Positions 8,852-18,053 are shown, numbered from the stretch's first letter. The stretch is 64,000 nt of DNA from Bacteroidales bacterium (GCA_017527945.1 JAFXPL010000057.1:3138-67137); one strand, 5' to 3'. Made by a program: numbers and translations. The notes: a model not told the origin generated them from the sequence alone.

Positions 8852-10615
8852 TCATAACAACTGTAAATCTGCAAGATGTTGCCTTAGTTCTGTTTCTGTT
8901 TTTATAAGCACTTGTCTCGGTTTACTCCCAATTCCTGGCCCTACAATCTTTAAATCTTCCAACTGTTCCATAACACGTCCCGCCCTATTATAACCAAGAG
9001 ACAACTTGCGTTGGACTACAGAAGCGGATCCCGCCTGAGTTTGCACTACGAGTGTAGCAGCTTCTATTATTAATGGATCAAGCTCGTTAGAATTGTATGG
9101 CTCAGTAATACTAAATTCATCCATAATGTATGGAACATCGGGCAACTCATACGGCATCAACAAAGGATAAGATGTGGATTGCTTTTTGATGAAATTCATA
9201 ATTCTATCAGTCTCTTGGACATCCACAAAAGCACATTGTAGATGGGCGACTTCACGTGCACTTTTGAATATCATATCGCCATTCCCTGTTAATTGGTTTG
9301 CACCAACAGATTCAAGTATCGTTCTTGAATCAGCAGCAGAAACCATACGAAATGCCATACGAGCCGGGAAATTTGCCTTAATATTGCTGGTAACGACATC
9401 GGTAGAGGGTCTTTGCGCAGATATGATTAAATGAATACCTGTTGGCCGAGACAACTGAGCCAAACGTGTCAAGGGTTCTTCAACTTCCTTTTTGGCATTG
9501 ATTATCATATCAAAATCATCAATAACAACAACAATGTAAGGGAGATACCTGAAGCCCAATGAAAGGGAAAGCTCACGTGAACAGAATTTTTTATTGTATT
9601 CCTTAACACTTCTTGTTTGAGATTTTTTTAGCAATTCATATCGCGAATCCATTTCTATGCAAAGAGATTGCAATATACTCGGGACTTGTTTTTTGTCAGT
9701 AATGATAGTATTTCCGCTAAATGGAAACTTAGCCAGGTAATAACTTCCCATAGCCGCATAGGAAGAATACTCCAAATCTTTTGGATCTACAATCACAAAC
9801 TTCATTTCAGAAGGATGTTTCGCATAGAGCAAAGATGTGATAATCGCTTGTATTCCTACTGTCTTTCCTTGACCCGTTGTACCAGCAATCAACAAATGTG
9901 GCATTTTTGCCAAATCAAAAACATAAACATCACCTCGGTCCGTTTTCCCTATTCCTACAGGCAATTCGTAAACACTGTTTCTAAATGTATCAGAGGATAG
10001 AACCTCCCTAATTGGAACAATGTTTACTCCTTCTTCATCTGCTATATTTGCATAATCTTTATTGAAAAAATCTATTGAAGGGAACACGAAGTGAGATAAT
10101 TCATTTCGGGGATCGTAAGGCCCGACTTTTAGACTCTCTTTGAATTGGGTGTTATCATGAGTATTCTCATCAATGTTCTGTCTCTCGCTTGACCCAACCG
10201 GGTTTGGATTAGTACTCGTGTTCTGCTCAAAGAATTTTTCTTGCTTTGGAATAGTTTTAAGTTGTGACTCAATTTCTGACAGCTGTTGGAGGGTGTCTTT
10301 GGCTTTAGAGATTTTCCCCATCATTTGATACGTTTCTGCCAACATTTGATAGCTGTTCTTGTTGTTAGGGTAAGAATGGATCGCTTCTTGGAAATACTCC
10401 AAAGCTTGAGTATATTCACCCGAATTAAAGAATTTCAACCCTGTCAGATAATATTCATTTTCACAGGAACTGCAGTCTGCCGCCTGCATCACATCAATGC
10501 TCTCCAAAGCGCTCTTGTGATCAGAGATAAACAAATCTTCGTAGTCGTCTATTTCTTCAAGCTTTGATGGTATTTCTTTTTTATTTTTTTTCTTAAATAA
10601 ATGTCGAAATATCAT
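8852..10615 (-). CDS. Short FtsK/SpoIIIE-type DNA translocase with N-terminal TPRs
   Basis: The protein is 587 residues from the ATG at 10615. Residues ~50-115 look like two TPR units (YYLTGLKFFNSGEYTQALEY). The motor has Walker A GTTGQGKTVG near 240-250 and Walker B VVVIDDFDMI near 361-370, and LIISAQRPSTDVVTSNIKAN is typical of FtsK. The C terminus resembles the FtsK gamma winged helix (SVVQRKLSLGYNRAGRVMEQ). There are no membrane helices, unlike cell-division FtsK. FtsK-like ATPases are known neighbours of TerY-P signalling triads. It probably pumps or remodels DNA for this operon's system rather than for cell division. Confidence 0.85.
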   Translation of the reverse strand: MIFRHLFKKKNKKEIPSKLEEIDDYEDLFISDHKSALESIDVMQAADCSSCENEYYLTGLKFFNSGEYTQALEYFQEAIHSYPNNKNSYQMLAETYQMMGKISKAKDTLQQLSEIESQLKTIPKQEKFFEQNTSTNPNPVGSSERQNIDENTHDNTQFKESLKVGPYDPRNELSHFVFPSIDFFNKDYANIADEEGVNIVPIREVLSSDTFRNSVYELPVGIGKTDRGDVYVFDLAKMPHLLIAGTTGQGKTVGIQAIITSLLYAKHPSEMKFVIVDPKDLEYSSYAAMGSYYLAKFPFSGNTIITDKKQVPSILQSLCIEMDSRYELLKKSQTRSVKEYNKKFCSRELSLSLGFRYLPYIVVVIDDFDMIINAKKEVEEPLTRLAQLSRPTGIHLIISAQRPSTDVVTSNIKANFPARMAFRMVSAADSRTILESVGANQLTGNGDMIFKSAREVAHLQCAFVDVQETDRIMNFIKKQSTSYPLLMPYELPDVPYIMDEFSITEPYNSNELDPLIIEAATLVVQTQAGSASVVQRKLSLGYNRAGRVMEQLEDLKIVGPGIGSKPRQVLIKTETELRQHLADLQLL

Positions 10616-10667
10616 ATCAGTAATCGTTTTCAAACACTAATTAATATGCTTTTAAGATACAATATAG

Positions 10668-11435
10668 TTAGAATTGTATATTTGGCCAACATTTGATAAT
10701 GCTTGCCACAAGCTCGGCATCAATTCTGTCGGCATCTTTATTGGTCGGGACAAATACCATGTTAATAAAACGCCCCGTTAGAGTTTTTCCAGTATTATCT
10801 ATTACGGTACATTCCTCTTTGGGATCTAATTCTGATCCATGAAACGTACCTTCTATTATTATCCCGTTGGATAAAGTAATCGTACACCGCCCGCAAGGCA
10901 ATGAGTTTTTCAAATATCCCTCTATTTTTGTGCCGCCTGGCAAAAGTATTAGCCCGTTCTCAACAACATCATCGTTAAAATGTGAGATAACAACGGCTCC
11001 ATTTGAACTTTTCATAATACCCTCACCATACATTGTACCATGTCGCATACAGCCGCTATAAAATGTGCCATCGGGTCGGATGAATGTTCCATACTTATGG
11101 GGTTGTTTGTTTTCATCAACGCATCCGTAATAGATTGGCGTGTTGAGAGACGCACCCTTATTGTACAACATATTCTCACCCCCAAAGTTTATGGATAGTT
11201 CTCTCATAGCATTTTGATTGTTTGGATTGATAGAGAGTAATCTATGCAAAGTTTTTCTATGTTCCAGTTCTTTTCCAGTGTTCTTATAACACTTGGACAG
11301 ATACAAGTATGCAGTTTCATTACGGGGACTATTTTCAATTTCCGCCTGAAAAAACTCAATGGCGGTGAGATAATCCTCTTGTTCGTAAAGGCTTAGCCCT
11401 TTTTTGAAATATTGATCCTGATTCGTTTTTTCCAT
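10668..11435 (-). CDS. TPR and MORN-repeat protein
   Basis: The 255 residues start with two TPR-like units (KGLSLYEQEDYLTAIEFF, then AYLYLSKCYKNTGKELEH). They continue with MORN-like repeats from about residue 105 (YGTFIRPDGTFYSGCM, YGEGIMKSSNGAV, GGTKIEGYLKNSLPCGR, NGIIIEGTFHG). MORN repeats usually bind lipids or act as scaffolds. The TPR part resembles the N terminus of the neighbouring FtsK-type protein, which suggests a shared partner or duplication. There is no signal peptide. It is probably a scaffold in the same complex; no enzymatic motif is seen. Confidence 0.7.
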   Translation of the reverse strand: MEKTNQDQYFKKGLSLYEQEDYLTAIEFFQAEIENSPRNETAYLYLSKCYKNTGKELEHRKTLHRLLSINPNNQNAMRELSINFGGENMLYNKGASLNTPIYYGCVDENKQPHKYGTFIRPDGTFYSGCMRHGTMYGEGIMKSSNGAVVISHFNDDVVENGLILLPGGTKIEGYLKNSLPCGRCTITLSNGIIIEGTFHGSELDPKEECTVIDNTGKTLTGRFINMVFVPTNKDADRIDAELVASIIKCWPNIQF

Positions 11436-11466
11436 GATAACAGATAGTTTTTTCTTTAATACTCTT

Positions 11467-12339
11467 TTAGAGGTTCATTGGTTTTATTCCCTGAAATTTA
11501 CATTTAGAAGTGCTGAATAAGCCACAGCACATCTCTTTCACATCACAATCATTGCAGATTGCAAGGAACTTCACTTTCCAATCGGAAATGCTTTGTTTTG
11601 CAAACGGCCAGCAATCGTGCGGCAACAGACACAAAGGGATATTGTAGATGGCCACATCCATTCGCCAATCGTCCATTGCCATTACAGCCTCTCGCAATAT
11701 GGAAGCGTACTCATTGGGTTCCACCCAAATTTTCTCTGCATTTTTAACAGACAAACCAACTCTTTCCATTCCCATAAAAGCGGTCCATGCAACAAACGGC
11801 AGATTTTTGAAAATGTATTCAGCCATTCTTGGTAATCTAGTATAGTTGAGTTTATTGACAACCACTCTCAGTTCAATCTCAACACCAGCATCAGCAAGAT
11901 TGTACAATCCTGTCATCGTCTCATCATAGGCGTGTTTACTGCCTGCTATCAAGTTGTGGTCCCCGGAATAATCCGAGTGGAATGGAATTCCAACAAAAAA
12001 GTTCTCTCCCGCAGCTTGACATACTTCTCGTGTAAAAGCAGTATCCTTGAAAGCACGTCCATTGCTCAATAATTGAATGGCAGTTTCTGGCAGGCATTTA
12101 CGAACTTCTTGCAAAAGAGTAATCAATTTGCCTCCAAGCAAAGTAGGTTCGCCTCCGGTAATACCCAGCACCTTCAATTCTTTTGGGGCTGAATACAACA
12201 ACTGTATGTTGTGCTCATACAAAGACTCAATATCATCCACCTTACCAGGTGGTTGGCAGCACATCAAACAATGGTTGTTGCATTGAGCTGTTACGAACAA
12301 AGCATTGTCGTTAGAGTTGATGTCAAATTCCGTCCTCAT
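11467..12339 (-). CDS. hxsC: HxsC, radical SAM maturase of the His-Xaa-Ser system
   Basis: The protein has 290 residues. The radical SAM 4Fe-4S motif is C20-NNH-C24-LM-C27, followed by a GITGGEPTL motif for S-adenosylmethionine binding. Further cysteines near the C terminus (CNDCDVKEMCCG) may hold an auxiliary cluster. It overlaps hxsB by four bases, so translation is coupled. HxsB and HxsC are a recognised pair of radical SAM enzymes always found with a His-Xaa-Ser repeat protein and HxsD. The chemical modification they install is not established. Assignment rests on the motif, length and full gene neighbourhood. Confidence 0.88.
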   Translation of the reverse strand: MRTEFDINSNDNALFVTAQCNNHCLMCCQPPGKVDDIESLYEHNIQLLYSAPKELKVLGITGGEPTLLGGKLITLLQEVRKCLPETAIQLLSNGRAFKDTAFTREVCQAAGENFFVGIPFHSDYSGDHNLIAGSKHAYDETMTGLYNLADAGVEIELRVVVNKLNYTRLPRMAEYIFKNLPFVAWTAFMGMERVGLSVKNAEKIWVEPNEYASILREAVMAMDDWRMDVAIYNIPLCLLPHDCWPFAKQSISDWKVKFLAICNDCDVKEMCCGLFSTSKCKFQGIKPMNL

Positions 12340-13736
12340 AGCAGCCAGCGTTTAAAGATGGGAAGTACTTCTTCTTCACGCTCAATAATCAGCGTAATCA
12401 AATACTCAATAATGGCTTTGTTCTTCTTGCAAAGCAAAGAGGTGGGGCGATGCCCGTACATATCGCCCTGAGTGGAATAGTTGCGCACAGGGTCGGCTCC
12501 ACAATAGTTTCTCAAAGCACAGTCGGAACAACCGGCGAGAGTTTCGTTAGCCCATATTTGTGCTATCCTTTGCACCTTTGGACCAAAAACAATATCTTCG
12601 TACCGATCGTGGACACTACCCAATCGGAAGGTGTTGTCGCCGTTTTCGGCCAACATTCGCGACTCATCGGACGCATATACATATCCGTCGTAGTTGTAAA
12701 CCAACACCGAATTGATGATACCGGCTGGCGATTGAAGATCCACAAACCCTGTGCAGAAAGGCGTCAGCATCTTGCGGAGGACAATCACGGCAAACTCCTC
12801 CATAAAGAAGGTTCCCTGTTTGTTTATCTCCAAAATATGCTCGAAAGCGATCTTGTAAAACTCAATGAAACGCTCTGTGTATTGATACCAGTTATGATTG
12901 TAGGCAGCCAATCCGTATGGATTCAAAGCACGTAAGAAAAGGCCGTTAAATCCCATTCTCACATATTCATCCACAATCTCTATTGGATAATCCAACGCCA
13001 TTACCGATGTTGTCTGCAATGGGGAAACCATATCAAAGCCCAAAGCTTCACGAGCTTTCTCTATACCAGCCACCACTTTCTCGTAGCTGTCGGTTTTTCC
13101 TCGATTCGTATTATGCAAAAATGACGGACCATCCAGCGAAGTGGAAATCATAACCTGATACTGCTTGCAAATATCCAGCATCTCATCGGTTAGATGGACA
13201 CAGTTGGTGCAAAGAACATATCGCATCTCGCGATTCTCATTTTCATTGATACGTTCTGCTGTCTCTATACCAAATCGTATCAGCTCTGGATGCAAGCTCG
13301 GTTCGCCTCCTTGGAATTCCATTGTCAGCACGGGTGCTGGAGAACGGAACATCAGTTTGACGGCACTCTCCATCGTGTTGAACGACATTGTGCAATGAAC
13401 ACTTTGTTCCGTCCGGCTTGATGCCTGACAATAGACGCAGTTTTGATTGCATTGGAGGGTGACAACAAAAATATGCAGAGCCGTAAAATCATCCAGAAAG
13501 CGTTTTTTCTCACGCAGTCGGGAAACATATATATCGAGATTGGCAGGAATCCTGTTCTCGCTAATGAAATAGTTTGCTACAAGGTCTTTGTAGGTATCAT
13601 CTTCTTCCAACTGATGGCTTACAATCTTATCCACACTACCATCGGGCAACACCAACATGTCGCCAAACTCATTCACCAATACCTCATGATTGGCAATGCG
13701 GGTAAAGTCGAATGGAAGAAGATAATATGTTTTCAT
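12336..13736 (-). CDS. hxsB: HxsB, radical SAM/SPASM-like maturase of the His-Xaa-Ser system
   Basis: The protein has 466 residues. The radical SAM motif is C96-NQN-C100-VY-C103, preceded by HIFVVTLQ, with a following MEFQGGEPSLHPEL segment. The C terminus has a SPASM-like set of cysteines (CSDCALRNYCGADPVRNY, later LLCKK) for auxiliary clusters. The ~90-residue N-terminal extension (LPFDFTRIANHEVLVNEFGD) is typical of HxsB and may recognise the peptide. It overlaps hxsD and hxsC by four bases on either side. The predicted role is modifying HxsA, probably within or near the His-Xaa-Ser stretch. Confidence 0.9.
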   Translation of the reverse strand: MKTYYLLPFDFTRIANHEVLVNEFGDMLVLPDGSVDKIVSHQLEEDDTYKDLVANYFISENRIPANLDIYVSRLREKKRFLDDFTALHIFVVTLQCNQNCVYCQASSRTEQSVHCTMSFNTMESAVKLMFRSPAPVLTMEFQGGEPSLHPELIRFGIETAERINENENREMRYVLCTNCVHLTDEMLDICKQYQVMISTSLDGPSFLHNTNRGKTDSYEKVVAGIEKAREALGFDMVSPLQTTSVMALDYPIEIVDEYVRMGFNGLFLRALNPYGLAAYNHNWYQYTERFIEFYKIAFEHILEINKQGTFFMEEFAVIVLRKMLTPFCTGFVDLQSPAGIINSVLVYNYDGYVYASDESRMLAENGDNTFRLGSVHDRYEDIVFGPKVQRIAQIWANETLAGCSDCALRNYCGADPVRNYSTQGDMYGHRPTSLLCKKNKAIIEYLITLIIEREEEVLPIFKRWLL

Positions 13737-14032
13737 TGCTCAACCTCCTCATCAAAATCGTCACAATCGGCAAACGCTTTTGCATACAGTATTGTGCGAA
13801 TATCCTTCGTTTCAGAAGCAATGATTTCACGTGCCTTATAGTCATTCAGCATTTGAAGAAACGCATGTCGGGTTTCCTCCTCGGAAACTGAGCTGTCTCG
13901 AGGAGTTATCTCAACCGATTCTTTTGCACCATCTAAAGAACGGTGGCAGTCGTAATCTTTTGACAGCGCGTATATGCTCTTGGTAATGCAAGCGTCAGAA
14001 TATATTTTTCTATCAATTATGCATTCTATCAT
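13733..14032 (-). CDS. hxsD: HxsD, small His-Xaa-Ser system protein
   Basis: This 99-residue protein carries MLNDYKARE at residues 61-69, matching the LLNDYxLRE signature that defines the HxsD family. It is acidic at the C terminus (CDDFDEEVEQ). It overlaps hxsA by four bases upstream and hxsB by four bases downstream, giving tightly coupled translation hxsA-hxsD-hxsB-hxsC. Members of this family occur only with the radical SAM pair HxsB/HxsC. It may be a precursor-recognition or chaperone-like partner, or a second substrate. It is too small to contain an enzymatic domain. Confidence 0.88.
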   Translation of the reverse strand: MIECIIDRKIYSDACITKSIYALSKDYDCHRSLDGAKESVEITPRDSSVSEEETRHAFLQMLNDYKAREIIASETKDIRTILYAKAFADCDDFDEEVEQ

Positions 14033-14946
14033 TTGTTTTCGTATTTGGTTGAAGATTTAAGTTTGTTGATTGTTATCAAATCAGCACGCCCTGTTACGGT
14101 TAATCCAGCGAATGCCTGAAACACACGAACAGCCGTTGCCACATCTTCCGTATAGACGAACTTGTCGTTATCTTTTTTGAACAAATTCGGATTAGGTGGG
14201 CATTTCGCTTCATTTAGTAATTGGATTAACATACCCACATCATCCCCAGAACAACCCACATATAAATCGCGCATTCCTAATCGCAGTTGGGTTTTCGATG
14301 GAGTCCAATTTGAGAGGACTTTATTGGAGTTAGCATCAAAAATGCCGTTAGTGGCAAGAAACGCATCTTCTTGAAAATATTTCACCGCTTGTTCCACTTG
14401 GCTATCAAACAAATAATATCCAGACTGTTTCTTCAAGCCATCAGTTCTCAAGTATTTGCAATTCACCAACTTGTCCACCAATTCATCAACATCAGCTCCA
14501 TAAAGACCTTTTTTCAATGTCCGATCCCCTAATGAATATGTTTCAAATGTCTTTTTAGGAGTAGAGTACAAACTCGCGGTTCCATTTGTTAAGACTGAAC
14601 TACTACTTGAAGATCTATAACTGCTACTGCTCGAATAATGAGAACTAGAATAGTGTGAACTCGAATAATGGGAACTATGACCGCTTCTGCTTGATCGATG
14701 AGAGCTGTGTGAACGATGAGAACTGTGTGATCGATGGTCATTTACACCATAGAGATTGCCGGAAGGCCCTATTTTAATGACATTATGGTATGTTTTTGTT
14801 TTAACAAGCTGATCCACAGTGTTATTCTTATCTTCATCATCCAACAATTTCGGCATTACTATTTCAGCTTTTGCTGTAGTGTTTATCAAAGAATATGCAG
14901 CCGAAATTAACAGAGCTTTTATCAATTTTTTTTGATGCCTTTTCAT
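14029..14946 (-). CDS. hxsA: HxsA, secreted His-Xaa-Ser repeat protein with peptidoglycan-binding-like domains
   Basis: The protein has 305 residues. Residues 1-28 form a signal peptide ending TTAKAE. Residues 71-107 are a run of His-x-Ser triplets (HRS, HSS, HRS, HSS, HYS repeated), the hallmark of HxsA and the probable target of HxsB/HxsC. Two domains like PG_binding_1 follow (LKKGLYGADVDELVDKLV at ~145-165; LRLGMRDLYVGCSGDDVGML at ~222-241), which suggests attachment to the cell wall. It overlaps hxsD by four bases, and the upstream TM-TPR gene by one base. The product is likely a modified, exported envelope protein; the repeats might also bind metal. Confidence 0.9.
   Translation of the reverse strand: MKRHQKKLIKALLISAAYSLINTTAKAEIVMPKLLDDEDKNNTVDQLVKTKTYHNVIKIGPSGNLYGVNDHRSHSSHRSHSSHRSSRSGHSSHYSSSHYSSSHYSSSSSYRSSSSSSVLTNGTASLYSTPKKTFETYSLGDRTLKKGLYGADVDELVDKLVNCKYLRTDGLKKQSGYYLFDSQVEQAVKYFQEDAFLATNGIFDANSNKVLSNWTPSKTQLRLGMRDLYVGCSGDDVGMLIQLLNEAKCPPNPNLFKKDNDKFVYTEDVATAVRVFQAFAGLTVTGRADLITINKLKSSTKYENK
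14617..14736 (-). repeat. DNA encoding the His-Xaa-Ser repeat of HxsA
   Basis: About 120 bases inside hxsA encode alternating His and Ser codons. Near-repeated units (for example CATCGATCACACAGTTCT-like and CATTCGAGTTCACACTATTC-like blocks on the coding strand) make this stretch prone to slippage, so unit number may differ between strains. Confidence 0.7.
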
Positions 14947-16202
14947 TACTGTTTTTCTTTAATGATGTGTAACCAATAATTATCTTTATCACACAACAAG
15001 AGAGTATCTATTTTTGACAGTACAGCTATTGTGCGTTCTCCACGATTACTTGAAATTTCATTTAACAGTTCTACTATATTTTTCTCAATCGCAGCATTAA
15101 GAATCGAATCAACTTCGACAAGTCGGGCGTTTTTTGCCTCAGTTTCTTCGTTTGTTAATATCTCATCTGATGGTATGCTGTCCAACATTTTTTTGACCAT
15201 ATAGCAATCACTTGGGGAAGGTAAGGTCTTATTTGATAAATACACTTTACTCTTCTGCACACATTTGTCGCATAAACCAAGGATAAGTTCCAATCGTTTT
15301 TGCATTGCTTCTTCTCTATACTGATCAGTAGCCCAAATGCATGTATAATTATCAGCGGCTTGCTGGTAGTAATTCAATGCGGAAAGATAATCATGTTGTT
15401 CCGCAGCACTATCTCCCAATGCAATTGAAGATTCAAAGGCTGCCATATAAGGTTTGACTTTATTATATTCATGGTTTGAAACAACTATCACAAAAACAAC
15501 AAAGCCTATCAAAACAGCCAAAATTATTCTTCGGTTGCGTCTGCGTTTTTGTTTTCGAATTTTATTTTTAATTATCGCATTTTTAGAATCAATATCTTGT
15601 TGAACTTTTTTCAAAAAACTATTCTTTTTGATGTCACACCAATTATCATATTTAGAAGAAAGAATCTCATAAGCGTTTCTTATCTTTTCTTCCAACGCAA
15701 ACAATTCAGCATTAGATTCGGGTGTATAATAGGCTGATTGAAGGCCTGAAGAATCTTCATCTATTGTTATTGAATTGATGAGTAGTTTCAAATAAGCATC
15801 CTTTAGCTTGGACAACAAATCGGGATCTTCACTGGTTACATTTATATTCTGCCAAGTTATTGTAATATCGTTGATCAATCCTATTCCATATAAAAGAGCT
15901 TCGGATACGGTGTTAACAGACGCGGAATCATGTTGGGTTTTCCTAATAAAACCATCTATAAACTTATCGTTTAGGGTTTTCCAACCAACACTTGGATGAG
16001 TTGACCAATAATACACCTTTCTTCCATAGCCCTCATTGAGGATGTCTTTCATAACACTCTTTAAGTTTGAACTTACAATCGGATTCTGAGGATATGCGTT
16101 ATAATCCAACAAAACACCGTAAAAGGTATCCTCTTTGATAGCTTTTGTCCCTAGATCGAAAATAGCCTGTTTAACAGCAATATGTAATTCGTTTTGTGCC
16201 AT
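14946..16202 (-). CDS. Membrane-anchored TPR-like protein of the Hxs/TerY operon
   Basis: The 418 residues begin with a ~110-residue helical domain I do not recognise (ELHIAVKQAIFDLGTKAIKE, then YYWSTHPSVGWKTLNDKF). A linker leads to a very basic stretch (RKQKRRRNRR) and one transmembrane helix at about residues 223-242. After the helix comes a TPR-like region (SALNYYQQAADNYT). The basic run before the helix predicts a cytoplasmic N terminus and a periplasmic C terminus. It shares one base with the hxsA start (stop TAATG). It could carry signals from the cytoplasmic kinase/phosphatase pair to envelope HxsA. Function is inferred from topology and context only. Confidence 0.6.
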   Translation of the reverse strand: MAQNELHIAVKQAIFDLGTKAIKEDTFYGVLLDYNAYPQNPIVSSNLKSVMKDILNEGYGRKVYYWSTHPSVGWKTLNDKFIDGFIRKTQHDSASVNTVSEALLYGIGLINDITITWQNINVTSEDPDLLSKLKDAYLKLLINSITIDEDSSGLQSAYYTPESNAELFALEEKIRNAYEILSSKYDNWCDIKKNSFLKKVQQDIDSKNAIIKNKIRKQKRRRNRRIILAVLIGFVVFVIVVSNHEYNKVKPYMAAFESSIALGDSAAEQHDYLSALNYYQQAADNYTCIWATDQYREEAMQKRLELILGLCDKCVQKSKVYLSNKTLPSPSDCYMVKKMLDSIPSDEILTNEETEAKNARLVEVDSILNAAIEKNIVELLNEISSNRGERTIAVLSKIDTLLLCDKDNYWLHIIKEKQ

Positions 16203-16267
16203 TTATTCTTGAGTAAACTAGGATTTCGTCATTATGATAATCTCATTAACAACACCGCACCAAGTTA

Positions 16268-17326
16268 TTACTTGTCTTCTTTTATGTGTGCTATCTTTTT
16301 ATCAATTAACATCTTTTCGTTCCCAAAATGTAATAATTCAGAGAACAAGGAGTCTTTTGTCGGCACTGGTGGATGATCATAAATAATTTGATGCCAGGCT
16401 GAAGCAATCTTACTAGCAAGAGTCTTCTGTTTGGTCATCAAGCGTTGCACCTGCCAAGCTGACAATTGAGTTGTCATACCTTCCAATCGCTCATCATACC
16501 ACCCCGCCACAGACATGTCATCTTGACTACCGCGTTTGCTGAGGACAGGCAACGTTGCTATCAAATCAGCAATGGTGGCATCATATCCATCCTTGGCAAA
16601 ACCTTTGGCCAATTGGATGTAGAAATTGTACAGGTTTTCTTCCTCGCCAAACGAGTCGTCAATGCCATCGCTGCCCATAAACACTGCGATCGGGAAAGAC
16701 TCTTTGCCCCCAATGCAATATCGGAACTCTCTTGCGGCATCCGTGTCGCAAATAGAGGTGGTTTTGTTTAGAAAGCATTTGTCATCCCATGGAATCGGTT
16801 CGCAGGGGACTCCCTCGTTGTCAATGACCACACATTTTCCGTCGCCTATCTGAAACGCCAACCAAAACTGAGGGGTGAGGAGTGTCGCAATGAGCGTGCA
16901 ACCATACGTCTTCTCCCACTCATGGTCATCTTTCGGATTTGCTATGAGTTGTTCTGTCTCGGTTAAGGGATTTGCCGTTGCATGTTCCAAGACGGCATTC
17001 CGCCACCCTACCACAATAGCTTCCACTAATCGCTGTAGTTCAGGATGATAGGTGTCGCCAATGCCAACCGGTGTGCTCGACAAATCGGCAAACAAGGACG
17101 GGGAAATGCCCTCTGCAAACTCCACTAAACATCGGTGAGCCACTTCCACCACAATCTTCGATCCCACATCGCTACGAAAATAACGCTCTCCGCCATGGCC
17201 ATCACTGACCATAGCGATAGCATATCCTTCCGTTTTGATACTGAACGAAAAGTCTTGGCAGGGTTTGCTCGTTGCTTTGTGGCTTTCACCCTGACAGTGG
17301 CTGTTAAAGCACTTAATCCCAATCAT
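16268..17326 (-). CDS. PP2C-type protein phosphatase of the TerY-P triad
   Basis: The 352 residues from the ATG at 17326 contain PP2C motifs: PCQD at 22-25, SDGHGG at 41-46, GSDGIDD in the middle and QDDMSVAG toward the C terminus. These Asp and Gly residues bind the two catalytic metal ions. An earlier ATG at 17383 would make a 71-base overlap with the vWA gene; 17326 gives a 14-base overlap and starts directly on the PP2C fold (MIGIKCFNSHCQGESHK). It should remove phosphates placed by the kinase encoded two genes upstream. Kinase, TerY-like vWA protein and PP2C form the known TerY-P triad. Confidence 0.88.
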   Translation of the reverse strand: MIGIKCFNSHCQGESHKATSKPCQDFSFSIKTEGYAIAMVSDGHGGERYFRSDVGSKIVVEVAHRCLVEFAEGISPSLFADLSSTPVGIGDTYHPELQRLVEAIVVGWRNAVLEHATANPLTETEQLIANPKDDHEWEKTYGCTLIATLLTPQFWLAFQIGDGKCVVIDNEGVPCEPIPWDDKCFLNKTTSICDTDAAREFRYCIGGKESFPIAVFMGSDGIDDSFGEEENLYNFYIQLAKGFAKDGYDATIADLIATLPVLSKRGSQDDMSVAGWYDERLEGMTTQLSAWQVQRLMTKQKTLASKIASAWHQIIYDHPPVPTKDSLFSELLHFGNEKMLIDKKIAHIKEDK

Positions 17327-18053
17327 CGTAGGAAACGGTTGAAGATGGAGCGGAAGCCACTTCGGCGCCGCCGATATTGTCAACCGCCGACTTCACTTCT
17401 GCGATTACTTGTTCCTGCTTGGTTGTATCGCCAGCCGTACTGCTCTTGCTGCCGATCTGTGAGGAAGTAACGGCCACAATACGAATCACTTGCTTCAGGG
17501 CTTCAATATTGTGGACAGTGAAAACGGCTTCGTTAGTCCCGGTGAACTGTGCCAACACTTCTTTATCTGCATCTTCTCCAATCGCTACAGCCACCTTGAT
17601 GGCGGCCTTGAACCAATTGTTGTTTTTCAACACAGCAAGTCCTGATTCAAAATCATCCGTTGGAGCTCCGTCAGAAAGCAATATGATAGCAGGTGCGAAA
17701 GAGCCGCTGGCGGATTTCATAAATCCACTTCTGGACAGTTTGCCTGACAATTCTTTGCAAGCAGCACCGAGAGAAGTAAGTGCTGATGCTTGAACATCTT
17801 GCCAGACAAACTCATTAGCGGGTTTGGGCTCGTTATAGAGCCAATGGCAGGTGGTGGAGAATTCCAATGCAGCCACTTTGATTTCTGCATCGGGGTTTTC
17901 TGCGGAAATTTCCTCCAACATGGGAAGAACATTGACCACGGCGTCATTTACGGCACCAATCTTACTGCCAGCCATACTGCCGGAGGTGTCAATCATGAAG
18001 AAAAGCGTCATTGTGCGACGCGGGATTTCTACGGTTTCGTCTAAAAGTGACAT
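17313..18053 (-). CDS. terY: TerY-like von Willebrand factor A domain protein
   Basis: The 246 residues form a vWA domain with an intact metal-ion-dependent adhesion site: DTSGS at 22-26, a downstream TSLGA threonine, and LLSDGAPTDD. TerY proteins carry this domain and are phosphorylated in TerY-P systems. Unlike many TerY proteins, the zinc-binding TerY-C domain is not fused but encoded by the gene 58 bases upstream. The last ~45 residues are low-complexity and rich in Ser, Thr and Ala, a plausible phosphorylation tail. It overlaps the phosphatase gene by 14 bases. Confidence 0.85.
   Translation of the reverse strand: MSLLDETVEIPRRTMTLFFMIDTSGSMAGSKIGAVNDAVVNVLPMLEEISAENPDAEIKVAALEFSTTCHWLYNEPKPANEFVWQDVQASALTSLGAACKELSGKLSRSGFMKSASGSFAPAIILLSDGAPTDDFESGLAVLKNNNWFKAAIKVAVAIGEDADKEVLAQFTGTNEAVFTVHNIEALKQVIRIVAVTSSQIGSKSSTAGDTTKQEQVIAEVKSAVDNIGGAEVASAPSSTVSYDDWD

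Noticed and set aside
14617..14736. Possible CRISPR-like short repeat
   Set aside because: The repeats are codon-level His-Ser repeats inside hxsA, with no constant spacer length and no cas genes nearby.
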